A stretch of 24,465 nt of DNA, taken from Fragilaria crotonensis. Taxonomy: Eukaryota > Bacillariophyta > Fragilariophyceae > Fragilariales > Fragilariaceae. The translations under genes were made by a program, and so were the position numbers. The DNA lies in the NCBI GenBank assembly GCA_022925895.1, contig JAKSYS010000801.1, forward strand, positions 1 through 24,465, in the 5' to 3' direction. The notes under the pieces were generated by a model. It did not search any database. It was not told the origin of the DNA and saw only the letters and a program-made list of their open reading frames with translations. This document shows positions 1 through 10,022 of this stretch, one piece after another (within the stretch, counting starts at the first letter, position 1; each line of letters starts with the position of its first letter).

Positions 1-1517
1 AATTGCACAGTAGTCAATGAGTATATAAACCCACTACAATCAAAGGATGCCGTCGGTATCATCCATGTAAACTTGACAAACTCTGGCAGAACATTTTTTC
101 TACATCTCCAATGCAGCCCTCAGATTTTGCATTACAAAGTGGACCGCACCCTGTATATTTGGGGCTTGTGCACTGACTTGTGTTTCAACCAATAAGTAAG
201 CTCACTACAAACATTCCTAGGATGTCAAAACATTTCTGATATACCCTTAATAGTGCTTGACAGAAGATTTGTTCTGTAACTCAATGCAGCTCTCAGATTT
301 TGCATTACAAAGCAGACTCTGCACCCTGTATATTTGGGGCCTGTGCACTGACTTGTGTTTCAACCAATATGTAAGCTCACTACAAACAATGCTAGGTGTC
401 AAAAACATTTCTGATATACCCTCAACAATCCTTGACAGAAGATTTGTTCTGCATCCCCAATGCAGCCCTCAGATTTTGCAATACAAAGGGACCCTGCACC
501 CTGTACATTTGGGGCTTGTGCATTGACTTGTGATTCAACTGATGAGTAAGCTCACAAAAAAATCCAAGCGTGTCATGAACATCACCAATGCAACTGAAAG
601 AAATATTGACAGGACAATCTCCTGCATCTCCAAGTCTGACCGCAGAATATGAATTTAAGTGGAACCGCCAATCTGCAAAGTTGCGTACTCCGGGTTTTGC
701 ATACTGACTTCGCAACAGTCAGTTTGTATTGAAAGCTGTTTGAATCAATTAGTGTCAACAAAGCAACCAAAGAAAATTGAACAAACACTGACAGAATAAC
801 TTCTTCATGTCCATAACTGACTACAGTTTCTGCATGTGAGCACGGATCCCACACCTTGTAAGCAAGTGTGGATTTGCTTGTGCATTGAGTTTACCAGAAG
901 TCACTTACCATCAATGGGTGTCATCAATACCACAACCAATACAAACTCAACAAATCTTGACCAGATTTTTCCATTTCCCATTTTCCATTTCCCAGGTTGG
1001 CCACAGGATTTGCATCTACTTAACTAGGATCCCATACCCAAAATAGGGATTTGTGCATTGAATTCAACTAGTGTTGATGGGTATGGATAGTACTGACAAT
1101 CAAAGGGTGCTGTCAATACCCCAATACACACTTAAGAAACCATCATGACAGCTAGCTTTTCATTTCCAAAATGAGACTTTTGGCGTATTGTTTTGATAGC
1201 ATCCTGTGATCATGCATTGAATCTTGTTCAAGAAGTCAATGAGCTTGGAAAGTGAATCGCTTCTAAGGATGCCATCAAAGAATACAAATCAATGCACACC
1301 AAGCAACCCACACCAGTATGATTTTGTTTTATCTTAATGTCTCCCTGCTGAATATCATCCATTCAAGTGGAAACCATCCAATGTGCTATACTTGCAAATC
1401 ACCCATTGAATTGCCCACGAGTCAATTGGTTGGCATATCCATTACAATCAATGGGTGCCATCAGTATCACCAAAAAAGCTTCATAATTCCAGACAGAAGC
1501 ATTTTTGCATCTCCATT
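1..1517. repeat. Degenerate tandem satellite, about 175 bp unit
   Basis: About nine head-to-tail copies of one unit fill this stretch. The box GACAGAA, followed about 15 bp later by CTGCATCTCCAATGC, recurs near 84, 259, 434, 608, 790, 959, 1147, about 1313 and 1492, giving spacings of roughly 165-190 bp around a mean near 175. Each unit also carries a GGGTGYCATCA-like box (for example near 910, 1095 and 1450) and a TTGTGCATTGA-like box. The first three units are very similar (shared CAGATTTTGCATTACAAAG and TATATTTGGGGC segments) and the copies become more divergent rightwards. The array runs off the left edge, so its true length is unknown. No convincing coding frame crosses it. The unit size is in the range of many nucleosome-sized satellites, but a centromeric or heterochromatic role is not shown. 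Confidence 0.85.
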
Positions 1518-2784
1518 TCAATAAGATTGAACTGCCTGCGAAGGTGGCCCGTAAGAGACGCTAGAGTGCCAACAAATGAGTTGTCACACAAGAGTTATAA
1601 ATTCGCTCGCTGCAAGACAAGATCAAGCTGGTGCAATGTACACCAGACGCGATAGAATCCTGGTAACGTGGCATTCCCAAACCGAGAGGCAACTCCGCGA
1701 TACTGATCCGTCATGCTTGCGGCACCATCCGTTGTGATCGAGACCATTCGGCACCTCCAATCAGGGACAAGGTCGTCTAATACTCTTGAGGCCAAATCAC
1801 ACAAGCGTTCTCTGGTGTGACGCTTGCGCATTGGGATGGCCATTAAATGCAAGTTTGAAAGTACACCATTCCCGGAAACAACACAAATCCTCACATCTAG
1901 ATATGAGGTATCACTTTTGTTTCCCCCATCAAGGGCAATCAAGAAAGGTCAGCCCATGAAGCATGGAAAGGCCGAGCGTTTTTTTCATGTCTTGCATAAC
2001 CCTTGAAGCTTGTCTGAACAAAAGTCCGCTTGCAATCATCTTTATGCATGAATAGAACTGCATCTTTGAGGAAACTGTGGCAATGTAGTGTTCCTTGCCG
2101 GCTGCTCTAGTAGTACCACCATCATCAACATCCTCTACAAGAGGCTCTCCTTCTTGTAGTTTGAACACCAACATAAATCGCTCCTTGGTCATTGTATCAT
2201 CATCATCCGGATCATAGTGCATGTCACCAATGATTCCTTCCACTATGGGCTTGTCAATCCACACGTTGATACTCATTTCACTTGAAATGGGCCGCCTGAA
2301 GAACTTTGTGGCTTGTGCTCATTCTTACTGATCTACTTCCTGAATTCTTCTGCTACTTGTTTACTCAAATTCTTAATGACTCCTTTTCTCCTGACGGGAG
2401 GACATTATACTCCTCAAATCTCTCTGGATGCTGAGCAAGCATATGGGACTTCATGTGATCTTGTTGCCATGGCTTTGTGAACAGCTTGATATTGGATCTT
2501 GGTCCTCGCCCATGATTGCTGCTCGCTTCTTTCCTGAATGCTCGACAAAATTGACATTCTGCGGAGCAAACAACGCCCGTTGCTTGCAGCATCCCCCGAG
2601 CAGTCGCACGAAGCCCATAAGCCTTCAACCACCGCTCATTGAATCGAGTTGGCTTTGCAACCTTAATATTCTGCTTGCTGTTGGCCTGCATCCTGCATTT
2701 GCTTGACAACAACTTATGCAGCAATGCTTGCATGAATAAGCAACTCCAAGACGTCAGGTTTCCCTCCAAAACGTTGGCGTACAA
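1497..2784 (-). pseudogene. hAT-like DNA transposase, degenerate
   Basis: Three minus-strand segments read as successive parts of one transposase. The N-terminal part (2784-2365) has a BED-like zinc finger: CSAECQFC, then PWQQDHMKSHMLAQHPERF giving the paired histidines. The middle part (2276-1929) has an acidic stretch, then FYSCIKMIASGLLF. The C-terminal part (1942-1595) carries ALDGGNK and ITTDGAASM, whose aspartates look like the RNase H-fold catalytic pair of hAT enzymes, followed by VWCTLHQLDLVLQ. Beyond an in-frame TAA the same frame continues as FVGTLASLTGHLRRQFNLI to about 1497. The break near 1935 and stop codons near 1606 and between 2276 and 2365 show it is dead. Unlike the host genes, these lesions include true nonsense codons. 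Family assignment rests on motif resemblance only. Confidence 0.7.
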
Positions 2785-3387
2785 TACTACCTCCTATGTA
2801 TTCCACGCAATTTTAAACTGGGGTAAATTGGAGTGTCTATTTGGGGTAAATATCCCAGAATAAGCAAAATACCCCAGTTTAACACAGCCTGGTGGCAGGG
2901 GATTGTCTGGTTTGGCCGCCTCTGTGGCACTGTAGTACTCTATAGGAACAGAAACACGTTCCCACTACTAAACACTTTGTCGAGTTACGACAGTGCAGAC
3001 ATGTTAACCCTAACTCTAACTCAAAAAAAAATCCGCGGGTACCCCGCGGGTAGGGAAAGAATGTGCCGGGTACGGGTACGGGTACCCGTACCTCCCTCGG
3101 TCTTACGACCGGGTAGGGTATGAAAAAGCTTACCCGTGCATGGCTCTGCCTGATGGCTAACGGCTTCTGAGTGTGTCACGAAGGCGAGCAAACTTCTCCT
3201 AGTAGCACGTAGCTAAAGATACCACGGTACCAGTAGCCCACCGTACGCTTGCCGAGGCAGATATGCTGATAATGCACCATCACGAATCAGACCTCCAAAT
3301 TCATTCCAGGACGTTCTTTGCTGACACTTGCATTTGTTGATCCTCGTTGGAGCACAACAAAGTGAACTGTTAGTGCAGCAATAAAGC
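2785..3387. other. Spacer with possible hAT terminal region
   Basis: No gene is visible between the transposase remnant and the J-domain gene. Near 2820-2880 there are two inexact inverted GGGGTAAAT / TACCCCAGTTTA segments. From 3028 to about 3160 the sequence is rich in GGGTAC and CCCG: a near-palindrome around CGCGGGTACCCCGCGGG, then a perfect 18-nt palindrome at 3075-3092 (GGTACGGGTACCCGTACC), then GGGTAGGGTATG. Reiterated GGGTACCCG blocks are common just inside hAT termini, and this block lies upstream of the minus-strand transposase, where its 5' end should be. The partner terminus was not found and is probably outside the window, so this reading is inference. Confidence 0.35.
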
Positions 3388-4857
3388 ATGATTCTCCGAG
3401 TACACGAGAAGGCGCTCATTGGCTTGACGATAGGAACTCTAACGCAACAAGCGTTTTCATTTATCAACTCGCCACCTCCTCGGGTTTCCTTTCTTCCTGG
3501 CACCCATGCGCCGCAGGTGTGGAGGACCGGACTTGGCATGAATCTGAATTCAAATGATCCATTCGAGATCCTCGATCTAAAGGCCACTCCTGGTCTCGAC
3601 AAGCAACAGATTAAACGAGCCTACAAGAGACTTGCACTGAAATATCACCCTGATGTTGTGACTAATTCATCGTCCACTCCCGAGGAAAAGCAAAAGGCTG
3701 GAGAAATTTTTGCCAAAATCAATTGGGCGTACGCTACTTTGAGTGGAAAGAATGGCGAGTCCAAGGCAACCGCAACATCATCTTCATCAGCTACCGGAAC
3801 AGGATCAAGTAATACTGGTGGTTACCAACCACCTCATCGTCGAACAAGTTCCTATACCAACCCTTTTGCGTCGACAGACTGGCGCGATTACATGCCCAAA
3901 TACGACGAAGAAGATGCAAAGTACGATGCTGGCGGTGATTCGTTTGGAAAAATATTCTCGGATCTCTTAACAGGCGTGCAAGGCGCAGCAGCCGGTGCTG
4001 CTGTGGGCGGCGGAGGAGGTGTGTTTCGCGACTTTTTAGAATTCTTGGAACGCAACGTCGATGGCTATTCTGGTGGTGACGATGATTCGGAGCTGCTCCT
4101 TCTGCTTTCAGTGGGGACGCTAGAGGACGTTGCCAATGAAATGGATGACACGGATCTGGTGGTGCAGCAACTTTCTAGCAAAATGAAGAGTATCGACGAT
4201 GAGCTCATAATGGTTCAAGCGGATCTCAAGGTCGCCACCAAGTTTTCAGAAAAGTTGGACTTCTCCGAGAGAATTGCTGAACTCGAAGCTCGAAAGAAAG
4301 TGGTGAAAGGTTTCTTGGACAAGGCCCGGAAACGGCTCATATCCATCCAGACAAGGTATAAGACATTGGTCGTTGGAGGACTGAATGATCGACGCGCTGG
4401 CGGTCGAAGTAGATCTTCGTCATACTCAGCACAAGCGCCCGATATGTCAGGATCTAGTAGCTCAGATACTTCAGCCGGCCCGACGACCAGCAACAGTGCT
4501 GCTAGCACCAATAGTGACAGCGAGGATTCATGGAAAACACAGGGATTTTCATCATCTGGACGACGAGGAAGCAATCGACGTAGACGAGACGTCTCCTTCG
4601 CAGTCGACGATCCCATTCCGCCTCCTCCCAGACAAGAACCAGTGTATCAAGCGCCGTCGAGAAGCGCGACTTCGTCTAGTCCAAATCCTCCTCCAAGGGA
4701 CGTGGTGTCGAATCAGTCTTCACAGGGAAGTACCGATTGGAGTGTCCCGCCCCATCGACGAACATCGAGCTATCAATCAGACGATAAACGACGCATCCGA
4801 GAAATTAAGGTCGATGAAGAATTCGATAAGCTGAAGAAGGACCTAGGGTTATCATGA
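3388..4857 (+). CDS. J-domain (DnaJ-like) co-chaperone, probably plastid-targeted
   Basis: This intact 489-aa single-exon frame encodes a J-domain protein, expected to stimulate an Hsp70 partner. The J domain spans roughly residues 57-120: DPFEILDL opens it, KRAYKRLALKYHPDVV carries the diagnostic HPD tripeptide at 87-89, and FAKINWAYATLSG closes it. The N-terminus has a short hydrophobic signal-peptide-like core followed by QQAFSF, with the A22-F23 junction typical of diatom plastid presequences, so chloroplast import is likely. There is no Gly/Phe region and no CxxCxGxG zinc finger, so it is a type III J protein. A Gly/Ala-rich segment lies near 195-215, a charged probable coiled coil at about 260-330, then a Ser-rich tail. 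The motif PPHRRTSSY occurs twice, at 148-156 and 454-462. The client and exact compartment are not evident. Confidence 0.85.
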   Translation: MILRVHEKALIGLTIGTLTQQAFSFINSPPPRVSFLPGTHAPQVWRTGLGMNLNSNDPFEILDLKATPGLDKQQIKRAYKRLALKYHPDVVTNSSSTPEEKQKAGEIFAKINWAYATLSGKNGESKATATSSSSATGTGSSNTGGYQPPHRRTSSYTNPFASTDWRDYMPKYDEEDAKYDAGGDSFGKIFSDLLTGVQGAAAGAAVGGGGGVFRDFLEFLERNVDGYSGGDDDSELLLLLSVGTLEDVANEMDDTDLVVQQLSSKMKSIDDELIMVQADLKVATKFSEKLDFSERIAELEARKKVVKGFLDKARKRLISIQTRYKTLVVGGLNDRRAGGRSRSSSYSAQAPDMSGSSSSDTSAGPTTSNSAASTNSDSEDSWKTQGFSSSGRRGSNRRRRDVSFAVDDPIPPPPRQEPVYQAPSRSATSSSPNPPPRDVVSNQSSQGSTDWSVPPHRRTSSYQSDDKRRIREIKVDEEFDKLKKDLGLS

Positions 4858-5980
4858 GTAAGGAACAAAGTTATTGGAAGGCTTCCAAGTCGGGATGTGT
4901 ACACTGACCATCGCGATTTATGGTCTGTCGTGTAGTGGTCGGTGCTGGCATCGACCTTGAGACTACGTGGCTATCCTCCATTTAGTAGCGTTCTTCGGGC
5001 TGGTCAGGCATCAGACGGATAAAGGTGTAGAAAAACGCCTGCCTCGGTTGTTTACGTTGTCTATTGAAACTCGTACTCGAGAACTAATCAGTACATCCTG
5101 GAGACAAATGGCATATCGCAGCTCGAGCGCCAGTCATGGAGACCTCCCAAGAGCTTATGTTCCTCTATCTTCGCACTGCTACATAATTTACAAAACGCAA
5201 AAAATTCGAAACGATTTTTTGGGCGTGGAATGGGATAGTCATCCAGTTTTGTGTATGCATACGAGGTACAAGTACTACTACTGGAGTACAAGTACTAGCT
5301 ACCAGGTATAGTATGTGTTGATTGTTGATTTGCATTGTAACCTTCGTAGAGCTCAATAATACAGTACTTGTAACCATTCCTTGTGCGAGTACAGGACTTG
5401 TACGGAGTCCTCATGTTTATAGTATGTACCAAAACTATATACTGAGTACTCCGACTACTTCTACATAGTACTTCTACAGAGTGCTACAGTATGCATATGT
5501 AAATGCATACTGCATACTGAGTTCATACTCAGAATCATACTTGACCTAAGTACTTGTCCTCAAGTCTTTTATGCATACGACGTACATGGACCGTGGACAA
5601 ATTGGAATTCCCCAGATGACATCCTCGTATGCAGTCGTACGAGGTATGACAAAATGTACCCTTGTACTGCACACTGCACATACCAGCCCTCTACTGTACT
5701 TGTACCAGGTAAACTGTATTCATACTGCCTACTGCATACGGAGTACTCGGAGTACACGCCATCGGACCTCCCTTTTTATGTGTATACGCTCCCCTTGCAC
5801 TCCAAATTTTCTGGAATTCCAAGTCAGTCTTGTGAAGGAAATCCTAACCGACATCGATGTGAGTATGATGACTACCTGGTAACGGCATTGCCAGACACAG
5901 AGATGGACGATAAACAGTATTCGAGACTTTGAGAATCACATATTACTCTATTCCACCCTCTCTCCACGAAGACTCGTCAC
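4858..5980. repeat. Palindrome-rich spacer (GTACTCCGAGTAC family)
   Basis: No convincing gene lies here. From about 5255 to 5760 the sequence is dense in short self-complementary words built on AGTACT, GTAC, TGCATA and ACTCCGAG or CTCGGAGT. Examples are CTGAGTACTCCGACTACTT near 5443, CAGTATGCATATGTAAATGCATACTG near 5488, and GTACTCGGAGTAC at 5743-5755. The last word recurs, in reverse complement, in the spacer at 10567-10579 and 10729-10741. The elements are not in a regular array. They could be transcription-factor sites, remnants of miniature elements or cruciform-forming DNA, and the sequence alone does not decide. Confidence 0.6.
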
Positions 5981-7385
5981 ATGAATGATCGGCATGATTG
6001 TATGACACAGCAGCGATCGCTCAGTTGCTGAGAAGGCTAGAAGGAATGGAGGATCACTCAATGGCGGCAAAAGAAGAATGCTCGAACAGAGCAGATTTCA
6101 GCGATCCAATGTCGTCGTCAAAACTAGATTTGGTGGCAGCCAACACAGTTCATCCATACTTTAATCGGACTTGGAAGCATGTCAGACAGGATCTACTCAC
6201 AATTGTTGGTGAATATGGAGGTCCACATTAAAATTGTTCCGACCTCTTCACGAAGCTGGAGTACCAACGGATGCACTTCGATCGATTGCTCTGCTTTCTG
6301 TCCCAGACCTAGCGGATGAGGATAGAGATGATTGCGTAGATTGCTTATCTCTTTATTTCGCCTCAAGAAATCATTTGTATCACGTCAAGCTTGCCTGCAT
6401 GCGGATCCTTGTGCTTCTGACATCCCGATAAAAGCAAGTTGGCAACTGGAGGAAGGTTGCCTGAAGGAAACGTTGAACTTCATTCTGGATCGAACGCAGG
6501 ACTGGGCATTCCCGGAACATTCGCAAACACTACTGCTTATGCAGTTGCGCGCGAAGTGCTTGTGGTACATGGATCTCGCCCGCCAAGACTATTGTTCCAC
6601 AGTAGACGGCGTCATCAAAGGGAGTGTCATTGCTGCTGACTCAATTGCAGACGCCGCCAAGTGGGTCGAGCGAGGTCTTAAGCGTTCGGTACCAGTCATG
6701 CACATTGGTCTTGAGAGCGCAGGTGAGCAGCTTAAGAGTATGATGACTCCAACTACAGCGAGATGCGAGAATGTGCAGGCCGTTGCGAGTTACGCAAGCG
6801 TCGCTAAGACTGCGACAGCTGGTGTTCGAGAAAAGGTCAAGTCTGCTGCTGACGGAGTTCGAGATGCATCCGTGAAAGGCATTCACATGGCTGCGAAAAG
6901 TTTGATGACGATCGAATTGGGCACATGCTTGTCACGACAAGAACCATCGCGAAGTGTTGATGGCGGTGGGGAGGGTGGGCATTGCTACGTTTGGAGCTGC
7001 CGCTGTTGTCGGCGAAGCTGTGTTAGAAACCACGAAGTCAGTATCTCAAAAGACAGTTTCCGTCACTGCCGATGTAGTGCGTCACAAATACGGTGACCAA
7101 GCTGGTCAAATCATTCAAGACGGATGCGACACCACCGGAAACATCTTGACCACAATTGCTAACGTTGCCATGCTGGAAAGTAGAGTTTGGTCGAAATCGG
7201 TGGCAAAGAATGCCGGTAAGGTTCAGTTTCGAAACCAATATGACGACGACGAAGAAGAAGAGTTGCCAGAGGATCCGTTGCTTTTTCTGGATTCTACCAA
7301 AGCCGAAGCAATCGCAGTAGTGAGACGACTGCATCGAAAGACCAGCGTCGTGGGCAAGGATGTCGCTATTATCACACGTGTATAG
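5981..7385 (+). CDS. Senescence/spartin-domain protein, frame broken by five apparent one-base losses
   Basis: Five consecutive frame segments read as one protein of about 469 aa. The shifts lie near 5997, 6223, 6419, 6902 and 6957. Each is in the direction of a single missing base, and each can be closed by lengthening a short run (TT, CC, G, TTT, TT) by one. The C-terminal half (about 6600-7190) resembles the plant ERD7 / spartin Senescence domain: alternating small-residue helices such as SVIAADSIADAAKWVERG, PVMHIGLESAGEQL, GIATFGAAAVVGEAV and KYGDQAGQII. The family is linked to membrane lipid and lipid-droplet association. The first half (for example HEAGVPTDALRSIALLSVPD and HSQTLLLMQLRAKCLWYMDL) is not recognised. 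The start is taken at ATG 5981; ATG 6046 is the alternative. The tail is acidic (DDDEEEELPEDP). The gene converges on TOP1, with 205 bp between the two stop codons. It could be a real pseudogene, but the pattern fits base under-calling. Confidence 0.6.
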
Positions 7386-7590
7386 ATCCTCGACAGAAGT
7401 ATCGGCGAGCGCATGCAAATATTTCATGCGCATACATCAATTGCGTTTCGTGATCCATCGCACATGTCCCTGAGCGCAAGGCTAAGGGTACATGCCAACG
7501 TCAGGAGGCGCGTCATGCGCACGAAAAGTGGGCGTACAACTGGACTATATCAAGAACAGCGAGATGAAGGATCCCAGAGTTCAATCTATT

Positions 7591-10022
7591 CTACTTTATC
7601 TTCCCGATCTTGGCATTGAACTGCCAGTCCGGCTCGACGGCCATTGCCCAATTGAATTTATCGCGCAACGTCTTGGAGAAAATTTTCTCGATGGGGACCT
7701 CATTTCGTTTGCACCAGGCGACAGATATGCGAGGATCCATGTAGTTGATCTGAAGTTGGAAGATAAGCAATGTATAAATAAACAAAAATAGAGTGCTTGC
7801 GAGTTCAACTTACCTTGGAAGTACCAAGAGAAACTTCTTTGTTATCGTCTTTGTGCTTCAAATCCATCTCCATTTTCGCAATCTTTCCGCTCCAGGCAGT
7901 GATTCTCTTGATCACTTGGTCCTTCGTTGGACACTTCTCCCACAAATGAGCCTTGGTAAACTTAGCATCGTTGACATCGCGCTTCAGCTGTTTCGCCTTC
8001 TCATCAGCATCAGTCGCTGCAATTTTTTCAGCGTTTGTCTTCGCATTTTCCTTCATTTTCTTCGCCTTGGCAACCGCGGCAACACTTTTCTCCACCATTT
8101 CTTTCTCTGACAGTTTCAAAGGAATCTTGTCGCTCTCGCCATTCCCAAGCATCTGCAATATTTTCTTGAGCTGTTTCTTCTGCTTCTTGAGAGTCGCTAG
8201 CTTGTTACCGATCACTTCAAGCTGGGTTTCTTGTGCCTTACTCACGGAACGCTGGTGATTACATAGAATGGCGACTTCGCGATTCGCGTTGTTGTATTCG
8301 ACAACCTTTTGAGCTGGCAATAAATTCTTCCACGATGAGAGACTTTCAACCTTGGCAAGTTCATCCTGGAGTGTCTTCGATGCATTATAGGTACGGAATA
8401 CCTTGGCCGTGAGGCCATCCATGAATTGTTTCAGGTGCTGATTTAACATGGTTGGGTTAATTTTGTCAAAAATCTCTTCGCTGTTCTTCTTTCCCTTACA
8501 GAATCGCTTGAAATTTTCCCACACTTGCTTTCCCATACCATTGTTCTCGTTGTAGATTTCAGAACCAAAATCGATGGTTTGCTTGTACAGCATGGAGTCT
8601 TTACCCAGGAACTCCAATTCAATTTCGTGATTATCCCCACCCTCTTCGTTAGGGTCAAAGTGCATATGCTCGACACGAAGCGAGCAGCAACCAACTGTGT
8701 CAGCCTCTTCATCAGTATCCTTCTCTCCACCGACACGAAGGGCAAGACGATCGATGACCCAAACAGCGGTTGCGAGTTGTCTTTCTTCCATGTCCTTCGA
8801 TTTCAACGACTTGCGGGTTGCGGCGCGAATCTTAACGATGTTCTCGCACAACAAGGCAGCCTTGTTGTATTTCTTGCGGTCGCTCTTTCCCTTAAAACTC
8901 GACTGTGCGGCAAGCTGCATGTACTTAACTTGATTGTTGATGTTTTCTTTCCATTGAGCCAGCCACTGGACTTGAGGATCGTGACGAACCTCGCCCCATG
9001 CGTGACCTGGAACTGGGCAGTGCGGAACTGCAGCGCATTCTGACATGTTGAGTTGAACTTGCTCTGGAATGACTCGGGACTTCAACTTTCCCATTTTGGG
9101 ATGCTCACCGCGTCCTCGAAATGTGCCTGGAGGTTCCATATTGTAATTGCCTACTCGTTCCAAATGACCGTCTACGATGGAGAATCCATATTGGAACAAA
9201 ACTCGATCGCGATCAGACTTGTTGGCCTTCCGCTCATCATCAGTGATGGCCTTACGAATCATTTTCTGTTCATTTAAATGACGGCGAATGGGTTCAAAGT
9301 CGCATTTACTGAAGTCCTTAATGACGTGCTTCTTGCCCAACAACTCCTTGAAGTCTGCAAAAAAGTTCTTGATGAAGATCTTGGCGGTCTTTGGATTCCC
9401 GAGATGCATGCCGTCCGGGTCCATTGCAGCAAAGAAACTCGCACTGCGTAAGAATGAATGTCATTGTTAGATCTTCCCAATAGCTCCAATGACGCGAGTA
9501 TCGTCGACCCCAAACCGTAGAACACACGCACACAGACAATCGAAAAACGAGATCGTACTCACGCTTCTTCTTGCGCCACCGTCAAGTCTACGGGTTTCCG
9601 TCGTAGTTCATTTTGACCCCGTGCGGCACGTAAGGATCGGGAAAGGAAACTCCAGCATGCTCCATGGTAACCCATTGATTTCCTTCTGGGGGTTCTTCCG
9701 CATTCCACCACAAAAAGGACTGCATTGCATACTGAAGTCGCTCTGCCTTTTCCATTTTCTTCAGTTCGCGGACTTTTGCCTCCGTTTTGATCTTCTTGTT
9801 GGGAGTTGACGATTCGGTCGTTGCAGGCTTGCGCTTTTTGCTGGACGAACTACTGGGAGCTGGGTCGGGCTTGGCAGCAGAATTTGCTTTCGCAGGTTTG
9901 GCCGAGGATTTCACAGCTTTCTTGGTTGCGTCATTGCTGGATTTTTTAACTTTCTTCTTCTTCTTCTTCTTGAGCTGATCAAGCGGAGTGTTGTCATCGT
10001 CGTCAGAATCATCGAAGGTCAT
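7591..10022 (-). CDS. DNA topoisomerase I, eukaryotic type IB
   Basis: The enzyme nicks and reseals one DNA strand through a 3'-phosphotyrosine to relax supercoils in the nucleus. I read three exons: 10022-9563, 9443-7814 and 7749-7591, about 749 aa, close to the 765 aa of human TOP1. The N-terminus is acidic (DDSDDDD), then lysine-rich and nuclear-signal-like ([12 protein letters not shown]). The core begins at [20 protein letters not shown] and continues through [50 protein letters not shown] and [10 protein letters not shown]. These hold the conserved Arg and His active-site regions. A Lys-rich linker follows. The catalytic Tyr, near residue 700, lies in [14 protein letters not shown], encoded by the last exon. 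The exon 1 frame breaks inside the invariant YDGKPV at 9595-9597, where one extra T on the plus strand (A in the gene) restores it. ATG 10022 is preferred because the upstream extension begins only with GTG. Confidence 0.93.
7750..7813 (-). other. TOP1 intron 2 (64 nt)
   Basis: The donor is GTAAGT after the codons for SLGTSK and the acceptor is CTTCAG before ATC AAC TAC. Removing it gives SLGTSK-INYMDPR, matching the universally conserved junction that precedes the catalytic tyrosine. Without splicing, the frame ends two codons after SLGTSK and the enzyme lacks its nucleophile. Confidence 0.92.
9444..9562 (-). other. TOP1 intron 1 (119 nt)
   Basis: The donor is GTGAGT after CAAGAAGAAGC and the acceptor is TACGCAG before TGCGAGTTTC. 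Splicing creates QEEA-ASFFAAM, aligning with the EEVATFFAKM segment of other eukaryotic enzymes. Confidence 0.88.

Noticed and set aside
257-526. Short frames within the satellite
   Set aside because: They follow the repeat unit, differ between copies and show no conserved protein.
1-1517. Possible CRISPR array or tRNA cluster in the repeats
   Set aside because: The unit is about 175 bp, repeats diverge along their length with no unique spacers, and no cloverleaf or GTTCRA box is present.
3005-3020. AACCCTAACTCTAAC, an interstitial telomere-like repeat
   Set aside because: Only about two imperfect units; too short to distinguish from chance.
4967-5311. A 114-codon frame in the spacer after the J-domain gene
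   Set aside because: No recognisable domain, runs into palindromic DNA, and no splice or start context supports it.
7492-7791. A 99-codon plus-strand frame with plausible-looking protein ([18 protein letters not shown])
   Set aside because: It lies antisense over the last TOP1 exon and intron. The minus strand there encodes the conserved [13 protein letters not shown] segment, so this frame is a shadow.
8525-9043. A 172-codon plus-strand frame
   Set aside because: It is antisense to the TOP1 core with no recognisable content. Codon structure of the minus strand explains its openness.
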